A stretch of DNA of 34,745 bases, taken from the NCBI RefSeq assembly GCF_009720245.1, contig NZ_WJSQ01000007.1, positions 1 through 34,745 of the forward strand, in the 5' to 3' direction. The position numbers were made by a program, and so were the translations under genes. The notes under the pieces were generated by a model. It worked only from the letters and a program-made list of their open reading frames with translations, did no database searches and was not told the DNA's origin. The stretch is from Sphingomonas segetis (GTDB lineage: Bacteria > Pseudomonadota > Alphaproteobacteria > Sphingomonadales > Sphingomonadaceae). Positions 7,742 through 15,837 of this stretch are shown one piece after another; positions within the stretch are counted from its first letter, which is position 1; each line of letters begins with the position of its first letter.

Positions 7742-9631
7742 CTAGTTTGAAACGAGGTCCGTGCACCGATACGGAAGCGACTCCTCGCTGCAAAAGTCGG
7801 GCATCAGCCGGCTCTCGCGCCAGATCGCGGCCACGCCCCGACTCTTCATCAGCGCCGGGAAGCGCGGGTCGCGGCGAAATCGCGCCATGTAATTGCGGAA
7901 CCAGACATCGGCGAAGACTCCGGACAGCGGCGGTAACTTTAACGCCAGGGCATATGCCTCGTCCGTCCGTCCGAGCATCGCCAGGTGCTGGATGAGGTCG
8001 ATCGTCTCGCCAGGGTCCGCGTCCCGAGCAAGCTGAACCAGGCGGCGAGAAGCTCGGGCTCGATCTCCCGAGGTTCGCGCTGCAATCAGCGCGAGCCATG
8101 CCGAGCGCTGACGGGCGGAATAGCGCGACAGGCTGCTCTGGCCCTTCAGCATGGCGGCTGCCGCGGCGGGGTTGCCGAAACGTGCCTCGATCTCGAATCT
8201 AGGCTCGCCGGTGAACGCGTCGTCAGGCCAGCGACGATAGGCTCCGGCGAGAACCTTTCGCGCCGCCTCCAGTCGGCCCGAATAGGCATAGGCCTCGGCG
8301 AGGTTGCTGTAGGCAGCAGGGACCATCGGCTCCGCTCGGGCGACGTGTTCCGCGAGCGGCAGCAAGTCCGCCACTCGACCGATACTCGCCAATTGCCCGG
8401 CCTGCGCAGTAAGCACGCCCAGATCGTCCGGGTCCGCTCTTGCCGCCTCCTCGAGAAGCCGGTGACGGCCGACCCAGTCCGACGGCGGAAGGGTGTTCAG
8501 CAAGGCGAGATAGGGTCCGGCCTGGTTCGGATCGAGCGCGAGCGCGCGCCGCGCCGCGCTCTCGATTTGCCTGGGCGTCGCGGTCCCACCACCCAGGGAG
8601 CTGCGCCGTGCCAGGGCCAGGGCATATTCCGACCACGCCGCCGCGAAAGTCGGATTCCGCTCCGTCAGGTCTCCGAAGAGGTCCGTGGCCTCAGCCTGCT
8701 GCACGTCGATGTGCTTTACTTCGCATGCCTTGAGAAAAGTCCTCACGGTATCGAGCTCGAGCTGGTTGCGGCGGACCTCGGTCGGTTTGAGACCGCAGGA
8801 CAACACGTCGGCCAGTCGGATGGCGAGTTCCTCGCGCAACGAGTCAATTTCACTCGTCCGACGGACAAAGTTGTCGGACCATAGGATCGCGCCGGTCTTT
8901 ACATCGATCAGGCGGACTGCGGCGTGCACGTCCGCCCCGATGGTTTCCGCGTTTCCGGCCACGGAAAAGACCGCGTGCGCCTTGGCTGGATCGACGATGG
9001 CCAGATGCCGGGCGTTGCCGGCGACGATTTGGGAAACGTCCGCCGACAAAGCGAGGCTCAGCGTCTGTGCTGCGCCGTCGTTCGTGGGCGTGTTCAAGGG
9101 ATCGATCGCGATCGTCGCGGGTGGCGCCGCCTCCGGCGTGCGCTGGCGTGCGACAAGGGTGAGGGTCCCGGCAACGGCAATGATTGCCGCGAGCGACAGC
9201 GCGATCAGCAGAGGTCGGTGCGCCGGCCGGCTGCCATCATCGATGGCTTCGCGTTCGGAACCCGGGGATTGCCGATCCGCTGTCGCCAGCCGGTATCCGA
9301 CGCGCGGAATGGTCTTGATGGTGAAGCCGGCATCGGTTTGCAGCGCGATCTGGCGCAAGCGCGAAAGGACTCGGTGAACCGCATTGTCTCCGACGACCAC
9401 GCCGTCCCAGCAGCTTTCGACCAACTCCTCGCGGGTTACCACGGCGCCATTCGCGCGGGCGAGCGCCACAAGCACCTGCATGACGCGCGGTTCCAGCGTC
9501 TCGCTCCGGCCGTCGGCTTCCACCTGCCGCGTCGACGGATGGACCCTGAGGGCTCCGAGTGTAAACGCCAGTTCACGCGCCAGAACGACGCGGCCGGGTA
9601 TGGCTAGACCGTCGTGCTTCGCCTCCCCCAT
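7742..9631 (-). CDS. CadC/ToxR-type winged-helix membrane regulator with FlgO/TolB-like and TPR domains
   Basis: Predicted one-component membrane transcription factor, 629 residues. Residues 24-116 form an OmpR/PhoB-type winged helix ('LEPRVMQVLVAL', 'VVTREELVESCWDG', then 'TIPRVGYRL'). A single transmembrane helix spans about 140-161. The C-terminal two thirds start with a TolB/FlgO-like alpha/beta region ('AAVRLIDVKTGAILWSDNF', 'LREELAIRLADVL') and continue into TPR-like helical repeats. This suits a DNA-binding domain in the cytoplasm with a periplasmic sensor. The target is unknown; the divergent GFA/alr genes or its own gene are the obvious candidates. The start has only a weak ribosome-binding site. 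The FlgO-TPR part has the same layout as in the TIR genes at 24712-29978. Confidence 0.83.
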   Translation of the reverse strand: MGEAKHDGLAIPGRVVLARELAFTLGALRVHPSTRQVEADGRSETLEPRVMQVLVALARANGAVVTREELVESCWDGVVVGDNAVHRVLSRLRQIALQTDAGFTIKTIPRVGYRLATADRQSPGSEREAIDDGSRPAHRPLLIALSLAAIIAVAGTLTLVARQRTPEAAPPATIAIDPLNTPTNDGAAQTLSLALSADVSQIVAGNARHLAIVDPAKAHAVFSVAGNAETIGADVHAAVRLIDVKTGAILWSDNFVRRTSEIDSLREELAIRLADVLSCGLKPTEVRRNQLELDTVRTFLKACEVKHIDVQQAEATDLFGDLTERNPTFAAAWSEYALALARRSSLGGGTATPRQIESAARRALALDPNQAGPYLALLNTLPPSDWVGRHRLLEEAARADPDDLGVLTAQAGQLASIGRVADLLPLAEHVARAEPMVPAAYSNLAEAYAYSGRLEAARKVLAGAYRRWPDDAFTGEPRFEIEARFGNPAAAAAMLKGQSSLSRYSARQRSAWLALIAARTSGDRARASRRLVQLARDADPGETIDLIQHLAMLGRTDEAYALALKLPPLSGVFADVWFRNYMARFRRDPRFPALMKSRGVAAIWRESRLMPDFCSEESLPYRCTDLVSN

Positions 9632-9668
9632 GGCGATGGTGTAATCCTGTTCGTGTTGGAGGAAAAGC

Positions 9669-10049
9669 GTGGCGATTCAGGTGACTGGCGGCTGCCATTG
9701 CGGAGCGGTCCGGTTCGAGGCGGAGGTACCCGAGCCGCCGGTGCCGGCGCTCGACTGCAATTGCTCGGTGTGCCGGATGACGGGCTACGTCCACATCAAC
9801 GTGTCGCACGAGGATTTTGAACTCGTAACCGGCCGCGACGCGCTGACGGAGTACCGCTTCGGCACGGGGGCGGCGAAGCACCTCTTCTGCCGCTATTGTG
9901 GGGTGAAGAGCTTCTATCAGCCGCGTTCGCACCCCGACTGCTGGAGCGTAAACGCCAATTGCCTCGATGAGCCCGTCGAGCTCGCGATCGAACGGTTCGA
10001 TGGGCGGAACTGGGAAGCGGCCAAAGCGAGCCTCGACGCGCAGGACTAG
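9669..10049 (+). CDS. GFA family (CENP-V/GFA) zinc-binding protein
   Basis: Small zinc protein of 126 residues with the full cysteine pattern of the GFA family: 'GGCHCGAVRF', 'CNCSVC' and 'FCRYCGVKSF', followed by 'SVNANCLDE'. The family was named for glutathione-dependent formaldehyde-activating enzyme, but most members have no proven activity and that role should not be assumed. The GTG start at 9669 follows a clear GGAGGAAAAGC site. It is divergent from the winged-helix regulator (37-base gap) and 18 bases upstream of alr, so it is probably co-transcribed with alr. Confidence 0.88.
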   Translation: MAIQVTGGCHCGAVRFEAEVPEPPVPALDCNCSVCRMTGYVHINVSHEDFELVTGRDALTEYRFGTGAAKHLFCRYCGVKSFYQPRSHPDCWSVNANCLDEPVELAIERFDGRNWEAAKASLDAQD

Positions 10050-10067
10050 CGGAGTTAGGGCGCCCCC

Positions 10068-11096
10068 ATGGACCGCCCGCTGCGCCTGACAATCGACCGC
10101 ACGGCGATCCAGGAAAACTGGCGCTGGCTTCAGGATCGTGCCGGCGTGCCCGCCGGTGCAGCGGTGAAGGCCGACGGCTATGGTCTCGGCGCGCGCGAGG
10201 CCGCGCATGCGCTCTACGAAGCCGGGTGCCGCGACTTTTTCGTCTCGAGCTGGGCCGAGGCCGAAGCGCTCGGGCCGATGCCGCTGGGGACCAGCGTTGT
10301 CGTTCTTCACGGCGCCGGGCCCAAGGATGCGGAGGCGGCCCTCTCACTCCTCGCGCGGCCGTGCCTCAATACCCCCGGCCAAGTTGCGCGCTGGAAAGAG
10401 GTCGCGCCCGAACGACCGTGCGACGTAATGGTCGACACGGGGATGAACCGGCTGGGGCTGAGGCCCACCGAGATCGGGCTGCTCGACGGGCTTGCGATCG
10501 AAACGTTGCACAGCCATCTCGCGCGCGCCGACGAGGACAGTGCAATGAACGGCATGCAGCTGGAGCGGTTTCGGACCGTCGCCTCGGCAGTTCCGGCGAA
10601 GCGCTATGCGTTCGCGAACAGCGCCGGGATTTGTCTCGGCCGCGAGTACAGCTTCGACCTCGTCCGTCCCGGGCTCTCGGTTTACGGCGGCGTTCCGCGC
10701 GTCGAGGCGGAAGGGAACATCCGCGACGTGTTCCGCGTCGATGCCGAGATCGTCCAGCGGCGCCTGATCCCTGCGGGGGAAAGCTGCGGCTACGGTGCGA
10801 CGTTCATCGCCGACGAGGATACCGAGGCCGCGATCCTCAACATCGGCTATGCCGACGGTTATCTGCGCGGCTTTTCGTCGCGCGGCTCGGCGTTCGCCGG
10901 CGAGTTCGCGCTGCCGGTGCTCGGCCGGGTGTCGATGGATCTGATCGCCGTCGGCTGCGGAGCCGCACCCGGTCTCAAGGAAGGCGATTGGGTCGAGATC
11001 GATTACGATTTGCCGTCCGCTTCAAAGCAGTCCGGCCTTTCGCAATACGAGCTTTTGACGACCCTCGGCTCGCGCTTCGAGCGGCGGTGGGTTTGA
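10068..11096 (+). CDS. alr: Alanine racemase
   Basis: PLP enzyme converting L- to D-alanine for peptidoglycan, 342 residues. 'AVKADGYGLG' carries the PLP lysine (Lys34), and 'CGYGATF' carries Tyr242, the expected second catalytic base from the partner subunit. 'VDTGMNRLGL' and 'LGRVSMDLIAV' are further family blocks. The protein ends in the conserved 'QYELLTTLGSRFERRWV', so it is complete though slightly short. The last 122 bases are antisense to the 3' end of nth. The start codon is an ATG with a GGAG about 13 bases upstream. Confidence 0.95.
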   Translation: MDRPLRLTIDRTAIQENWRWLQDRAGVPAGAAVKADGYGLGAREAAHALYEAGCRDFFVSSWAEAEALGPMPLGTSVVVLHGAGPKDAEAALSLLARPCLNTPGQVARWKEVAPERPCDVMVDTGMNRLGLRPTEIGLLDGLAIETLHSHLARADEDSAMNGMQLERFRTVASAVPAKRYAFANSAGICLGREYSFDLVRPGLSVYGGVPRVEAEGNIRDVFRVDAEIVQRRLIPAGESCGYGATFIADEDTEAAILNIGYADGYLRGFSSRGSAFAGEFALPVLGRVSMDLIAVGCGAAPGLKEGDWVEIDYDLPSASKQSGLSQYELLTTLGSRFERRWV

Positions 11097-11742
11097 CCCG
11101 CTCCTCCGGAGGCGGGGTCTTCGGCTTGTAGCGGCACAGGTCGACCACGGGGCAGCGCCAGCATTCGGGCAGCCGCGCCCTGCAGGTATAACGGCCGTGC
11201 AGGATCAGCCAGTGGTGCGCGTCGCGCCGGAACGGCTGGGGCACGATCTTCTCGAGCTTCGTTTCGACCTCGTCGACGGTCTTGCCGGGCGCAAGCCCGG
11301 TCCGGTTGCAGACGCGGAAGACGTGCGTGTCGACGGCAAAGGTTTCTTCGCCAAAAGCGGTGTTGAGGACAACATTTGCGGTCTTGCGGCCGACGCCGGG
11401 CAGCGCCTTCAGCTCTTCGCGGGTGCGTGGGACTGCCCCGCCATGACGCTCGATCAGCGCCTGGCTGAGCGCGATGACGTTCTTGGCCTTGGTGTTGAAC
11501 AGGCCGATGGTCTTGATCGCGTCGCGCAGAGCGTTTTCGCCGAAGTCGACCATTTGCTGCGGCTTGGTGATGCGCTCGAACAGCGGACGGCAGGCGATGT
11601 TAACGCTGGCATCGGTGGCTTGGGCCGAAAGCACGACCGCCACAAGTAGCTGGTAGGGATTTCCGGATTCCAGCTCGGTCGTCGGCGACGGATTTTCTTC
11701 GGCGAGCCGACGGAAGAATTCGAAAACCTCGTCCCGCTTCAC
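10975..11742 (-). CDS. nth: Endonuclease III (DNA glycosylase/AP lyase) with basic tail
   Basis: Base-excision repair enzyme that removes oxidised pyrimidines, 255 residues. The helix-hairpin-helix 'LPGVGRKTANVVLN' carries catalytic Lys120, and 'VDTHVFRV' carries Asp138. The 4Fe-4S cluster cysteines are 187, 194, 197 and 203 (C-x6-C-x2-C-x5-C). From memory these positions match E. coli Nth. E. coli Nth ends near residue 211; here a basic Arg/Lys/Ser/Pro-rich tail of about 45 residues follows. From residue 216 on it is encoded antisense to alr. The GTG start overlaps the aminotransferase stop (GTGA), so nth is the last gene of a tightly coupled reverse operon. Confidence 0.95.
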   Translation of the reverse strand: MKRDEVFEFFRRLAEENPSPTTELESGNPYQLLVAVVLSAQATDASVNIACRPLFERITKPQQMVDFGENALRDAIKTIGLFNTKAKNVIALSQALIERHGGAVPRTREELKALPGVGRKTANVVLNTAFGEETFAVDTHVFRVCNRTGLAPGKTVDEVETKLEKIVPQPFRRDAHHWLILHGRYTCRARLPECWRCPVVDLCRYKPKTPPPEERVKPTAARSASRGSSKARIAKGRTALKRTANRNRSRPNRLP

Positions 11743-12800
11743 GTGAGGTCGTCCAGCGCAGCGCCGAGGCGCCCCAGCGCTTCTTCAAAGTCGTCGAGCG
11801 GCACGCCGAAGCCGACGCGGAAATGGTCTGGCATTTCGAACCAGCGACCGGGCACCACCGACGTGTCGTAGCGCTCGCGCAGCAAGGCATCGAGTCGGTG
11901 GGTGTCGCCGCCCCTCCACCGCGGGAATGCCGTGATGCCATGGTTGGCGGGAATGCAGTCGAGATCGTCGCGCGACTCGGCGAATGCATTCCAGCGGTGG
12001 CGGTTGCGCGCCAGCAGGTCGGGATTGCCGCCGATCACTTCATCGATGCGCTCGAACGCAATGCAGGCGAGGCGCTCCGCCGGGTGCGCCTGGTTGACTC
12101 CGAACAAGTCGTTGAGCCGCCACATGCGCTCGGTAAGCTCCGGCTCAGCGACGATCCAGCCGCAGCGCAGGCCGCTGAGGCCGTACACCTTGGTGAGGCT
12201 GTTGGTGCAGACGAACTCGGGGCCGAGATGCACGGCGCTGCTCGGCGCCGGCACGGCCGAGTCGAGATAGACTTCATCGACCAATATGCGGGCTCCGAGC
12301 TGACCGATGCTGCGGAGTTCGTCCTCGCTTGCCAGCGCGCCGCTCGGATTGTGCAGGTTGGTGATGACGATCAGGCGCGTGCGGTCCGACATGGCTTCTT
12401 CGACCGTCGCAGGATCGAGGCGGAACGCATCCTCCGGCTTGCGCTCGAACCGCTTGATCTCGGCCCCGAGGAAGCTCGCCGCGCCGAGCAGCAGCTCGTA
12501 GGTCGGGAGCTCGATCAGCACTTCGTCACCCGGTGATATGAGCGCTGCCATGGCGAGGAAGTTCGCCATCGACGTGCCGTCGGCGGCGACGACCTGGTCG
12601 ACCGGGACGCCATAACGGCCGGCGATCGCCTCCCGCAGCGGCGGGTAGCGCGGGTGGCTGGCGCCATCGAGATCGAGGTCGGCGATCGTCACCGGCAGCG
12701 AGTCCATGCGGAAGTGCGGGACCTCGCTTCCGGTCAGCGGATAGCGGACGGGCGGCTTGAACTTCGCCCAATGCATGTAATCCGACCGCATCGTCCTCAT
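11739..12800 (-). CDS. PLP-dependent class I/II aminotransferase
   Basis: Fold-type I PLP enzyme, 353 residues. 'TNLHNPSG' gives the conserved Asn (151), 'VDEVYLD' the Asp/Tyr pair (175, 178), and 'TNSLTKVYGLSGLRCGW' the PLP lysine (204). 'FRVGFG' near the C-terminus holds the substrate-carboxylate Arg. The amino-acid specificity cannot be read from sequence. Both junctions are 4-base overlaps: ATGA with the permease upstream and GTGA with nth downstream. Co-transcription with an amino-acid permease suggests use of an imported amino acid or related amine. An in-frame ATG three codons later (MRSDYMHW) is an equally possible start. Confidence 0.9.
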   Translation of the reverse strand: MRTMRSDYMHWAKFKPPVRYPLTGSEVPHFRMDSLPVTIADLDLDGASHPRYPPLREAIAGRYGVPVDQVVAADGTSMANFLAMAALISPGDEVLIELPTYELLLGAASFLGAEIKRFERKPEDAFRLDPATVEEAMSDRTRLIVITNLHNPSGALASEDELRSIGQLGARILVDEVYLDSAVPAPSSAVHLGPEFVCTNSLTKVYGLSGLRCGWIVAEPELTERMWRLNDLFGVNQAHPAERLACIAFERIDEVIGGNPDLLARNRHRWNAFAESRDDLDCIPANHGITAFPRWRGGDTHRLDALLRERYDTSVVPGRWFEMPDHFRVGFGVPLDDFEEALGRLGAALDDLT

Positions 12801-14131
12801 GCGGCCGCTCGGCGCTTCTTGCGCTGCCAGTAGAGGCAGGCGGGGATGCCGGCGGCGAGGATGGCATAGCCGATCAGGCTGTTGAGCGGATTGTTGGTCA
12901 CGGTCGCCACGACGACGATCCAGCAGGCGAGGATGTAGAAGCCGGTGGTGAACGGATGGCCCGGGACCTTGAAACTGGCGCGCTCATCCGCGTCGCGGCG
13001 GCGAAAGACGAAAAGAGCCATTCCTGTCAGTCCGAAGAAGAGGAAATCGACCGACACGACGTAGCTCAGGATCTGCCCGAAGGTGCCGGAAACAGCGATG
13101 ATCGCGGCGGCGACGCCCTGGAGGGCGATCGCGACCATCGGCACGCGAGTGGTCGCGTTCACCCGCGCGACGCTCCGGAAGAACAGCCCGTCTTCGGCCA
13201 TTGCGAAATAGACGCGGGGCGCCGTCAGCATCCCCTGACTGAGGAAGCCGAGCGTGGAGATCGTCACGCCCAGCGCGATGAAGGTCGCGCCGCGCTCGCC
13301 GACGGCAAGCCGCATCACGTCCGTCGCAGGAGTCTTCGAGGCGGCGAGACCCGCTGGCCCAAGCGCGAGGACGCATACGAAGGCGACCGCGGTGTAAAGC
13401 ACCACGACGCCCGCAACCCCCAGCAGCAGCCCGCGCGCAAGATCGCGCCGCGGATCGCGCATCTCGCCGGCGACGAAGCTCGCCGTCTGCCATCCGCCGT
13501 AGGAGAACATGACCGGCGTCATCGCCGCACCGATCGCCGCGAGCGTCGAAAGCGAGCCGGACGAGGTGGGCTGCATCTCTGCCGGTGCCGCCGGGGCAAG
13601 CAACAAGCCGACAACCACCAGCGCTGTAATGGCGAGGATCTTGAGTACCATCAGGGCGCTCTGGACGTTGCTGCCCGAGCGCACGCCGATGCAGTTGATG
13701 AGGGTCAGGAGCGCGAGCACCGCGACTGCAACGGCGCTGTCTGGAAGCGCAATCTGGACGAGGTCGGCAAAATAGCGGGCGAAGGTGATCGCAACCGCGG
13801 CCATCCCTCCCGACTCGATGACGAGCAGCAGGGCCCAGCCGTAGAGGAACGCCGGCATCGGGCCGTATGCGTCGCGCAGATAGGCATATTGCCCGCCGAC
13901 TTCCGGCCGGCGGGCGGCAAGCTCGGCGTAAACGAATGAGGCCGCGAGGGCGACGAGACCGCCGAGGATCCAGACGCCGACGACCAGCAGCGGCGTGCCG
14001 ACGTGCCGCGCAACTTCCGCCGGAGTGACGAAGATGCCCGAGCCGATGATCCCGCCCATGACCAGCATGGTGGCGTCGAACAGGGTCAGACGGCGGGCGA
14101 GGCCATGGGAGCTGGTGTCGGGCGCGCTCAC
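12797..14131 (-). CDS. APC superfamily amino-acid permease
   Basis: Inner-membrane transporter of 444 residues with about 12 hydrophobic helices. The N-terminal 'MGGIIGSGIFVTP' is the helix-1 substrate-binding signature of APC transporters, and 'ELAARRPEVGGQYAYLRDAYG' is the block after helix 2 seen in LAT/amino-acid exchanger relatives. A basic C-terminus (KKRRAAA) follows the last helix. The GTG start overlaps the dapB stop (GTGA), and the stop overlaps the aminotransferase start (ATGA). Substrate is unknown; the operon with an aminotransferase points to an amino acid. Confidence 0.92.
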   Translation of the reverse strand: MSAPDTSSHGLARRLTLFDATMLVMGGIIGSGIFVTPAEVARHVGTPLLVVGVWILGGLVALAASFVYAELAARRPEVGGQYAYLRDAYGPMPAFLYGWALLLVIESGGMAAVAITFARYFADLVQIALPDSAVAVAVLALLTLINCIGVRSGSNVQSALMVLKILAITALVVVGLLLAPAAPAEMQPTSSGSLSTLAAIGAAMTPVMFSYGGWQTASFVAGEMRDPRRDLARGLLLGVAGVVVLYTAVAFVCVLALGPAGLAASKTPATDVMRLAVGERGATFIALGVTISTLGFLSQGMLTAPRVYFAMAEDGLFFRSVARVNATTRVPMVAIALQGVAAAIIAVSGTFGQILSYVVSVDFLFFGLTGMALFVFRRRDADERASFKVPGHPFTTGFYILACWIVVVATVTNNPLNSLIGYAILAAGIPACLYWQRKKRRAAA

Positions 14132-14838
14132 AACGCGCCGGTGACGTCACGCATCGAGTAGAGACCGACGGGACGGCCGACGAGGAAACGCGCTCCCGCG
14201 AGTGCCCCGCGCGCGAAAATGAGGCGGTTCTCGGCGCGATGCGACAGGACGATTCGTTCCTTCTCGCCGAGGAACATCACGTCGTGCTCGCCCGCAACGG
14301 TGCCGCCGCGAAGGGAGGCGAAGCCGATCGCGCCCGGTTTGCGCTTCAGGCCCGTTCCCGCGCGGCCCGCCTCGGCATCGATGTCGGTGCCGCGCCCGCA
14401 AGCTGCAGCCTGGGCGAGGAGCCAGGCCGTTCCCGACGGCGCGTCGGCTTTCATCCGGTGATGGGTCTCGGCGATTTCGATGTCCCACTCGGGCCCGAGC
14501 AATTGTGCGGCCGTCTCGACGAGCTGGGCCAGCACCGCGATCCCGAGCGACGTGTTGGGTGCACGCAGCACCGCGACCTGCTTCGCGGCTTCGGCAATTC
14601 GTTCGTCGGCGTTCTCGTCGAGGCCGGTGGTCCCGACGAGGATCGGGATTCCAGCAGAGATCGCCCGATCCAGGCTGTCCTGCAGCGCGTCCGGAGCGGA
14701 AAAATCGACGAGCACGTCGCCATGGTTCTGGTCGATCTCAAAGCCGGGATCGTCGGCAACGGCCATTGCGATAGCCTTGCCCATGCGGCCGTTCGGAGCG
14801 AACAGGCTGATGCGGATCGGCTGGTCGGCGGTGCGCAT
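14128..14838 (-). CDS. dapB: 4-hydroxy-tetrahydrodipicolinate reductase
   Basis: Enzyme of the lysine/diaminopimelate pathway, 236 residues. The N-terminal Rossmann motif is a variant, 'APNGRMGKAIA', and 'EIAETHHRMKADAPSGTAW' contains the family signature with the catalytic His/Lys. 'GEHDVMFLGEKERI' and 'HRAENRLIFARGAL' are further conserved blocks. It is slightly shorter than E. coli DapB, as common in sphingomonads. It starts 9 bases after the DUF72 stop and overlaps the permease start by 4 bases. Confidence 0.95.
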   Translation of the reverse strand: MRTADQPIRISLFAPNGRMGKAIAMAVADDPGFEIDQNHGDVLVDFSAPDALQDSLDRAISAGIPILVGTTGLDENADERIAEAAKQVAVLRAPNTSLGIAVLAQLVETAAQLLGPEWDIEIAETHHRMKADAPSGTAWLLAQAAACGRGTDIDAEAGRAGTGLKRKPGAIGFASLRGGTVAGEHDVMFLGEKERIVLSHRAENRLIFARGALAGARFLVGRPVGLYSMRDVTGAL

Positions 14839-14847
14839 TGCCGCTGG

Positions 14848-15594
14848 TTAGCGAAGCCGCTCCTGCAGCGCCAGCGCTGCGGCGGGGGCGCGCTCCTTGG
14901 CGCCGTTGATCATGAAGATGTACGGTGCACGGCCGTCTTTGCGCCACTTGCGACCCTTGGCGGCGAACGCGTCGAGCGCGGCATCGTCATAACCGGTCGG
15001 CACGTCCTCGCGCATGCGCTGAAGGCGCGCGTAGGCGACGCTGGCGGTGTCGACATCGATGCACGGGAATTCGTCGTCATCGCCGAACACGACCGCCACG
15101 TCATGGTCGCGGCAGAGCGCGAAGAAGGCGTCGTCGCGAAAGCTCTCGTGACGCGGCTCGATCACGTGGCGGAGCGGAATGCCCTCGAGCTTTGGCGGCA
15201 GGAGCTTGAAGAACGCGGCGATGTCGTCGCGATCGAACTTTCGGCGAGCGGCGAGCATCCACAGGATGGGGCCGAGCTTTGCGCCCAGTGCCGCCATCCC
15301 CTGCGCGAAATAGACGCCGAGACCCTCTCCGGCATCTGCGAGTTGCGGACGAGTGACGACATAGCGCGAACCCTTGATCGCAAACTCGAAACCGTCCGGG
15401 ACCTCCTTCTCCCAGGCGGCCCAGCTCTTCGCGCTTTGCCGGCCATAGAAGGTCGCGTTGATCTCGATCGCGCCGAACTGCCGTGAGGCATATTCGAGCT
15501 CGCACCGCTGGGGCACGTCGTCCGGGTAGAAGTTTCCCCGCCAAGGCGGAAAGCTCCAGCCGCCGATGCCGACGCGGATTTGCGCGTCCGCCAT
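14848..15594 (-). CDS. DUF72 family protein (YecE-like)
   Basis: Conserved bacterial family without a settled function, 248 residues. The DUF72 pattern is clear: 'GIGGWSFPPWRGNFYP', 'IEINATFYG', 'FEFAIKGSRYV', 'LGAKLGPILW' and 'VIEPRHESF', which follows a TIM-barrel-like fold with conserved Glu, Arg and His residues. The start codon directly abuts the stop of the 61-residue gene upstream (TAA then ATG), which suggests translational coupling. dapB follows after 9 bases. Confidence 0.9.
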   Translation of the reverse strand: MADAQIRVGIGGWSFPPWRGNFYPDDVPQRCELEYASRQFGAIEINATFYGRQSAKSWAAWEKEVPDGFEFAIKGSRYVVTRPQLADAGEGLGVYFAQGMAALGAKLGPILWMLAARRKFDRDDIAAFFKLLPPKLEGIPLRHVIEPRHESFRDDAFFALCRDHDVAVVFGDDDEFPCIDVDTASVAYARLQRMREDVPTGYDDAALDAFAAKGRKWRKDGRAPYIFMINGAKERAPAAALALQERLR

Positions 15595-15780
15595 TTAACC
15601 GTCGAATTCGAGCTCGGCGGCGGCCCCGCCCGTCAGCGTATTGGGCCTGTCGGGCGCGACCGGCACACCGCCATCCGTGTCGCTGTCACGATCGCGGCGG
15701 CGGTTCAGATTCCGCAGATAAGCCGCGAAGCCGTCGAGGAGCGAACGCCGCGTTCCCGAACGAGTGCTTCTGCGCGCCAT
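15595..15780 (-). CDS. Small basic hypothetical protein
   Basis: A 61-residue frame starting MARRSTRSGTRR. The first half is Arg/Ser-rich and basic; the second half is acidic-to-neutral and ends with 'LTGGAAAELEFDG'. It has no signal peptide, membrane helix or recognisable domain. Its support is positional: the stop codon touches the ATG of the DUF72 gene with no gap, and it would be the first gene of the dapB operon. It could still be a chance frame in GC-rich DNA. Confidence 0.5.
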   Translation of the reverse strand: MARRSTRSGTRRSLLDGFAAYLRNLNRRRDRDSDTDGGVPVAPDRPNTLTGGAAAELEFDG

Positions 15781-15837
15781 TGCGACGATCCATATAGGAA
15801 GGTGTGCGGCCGCTCCAACATTCGGCTAGCTGAAACG

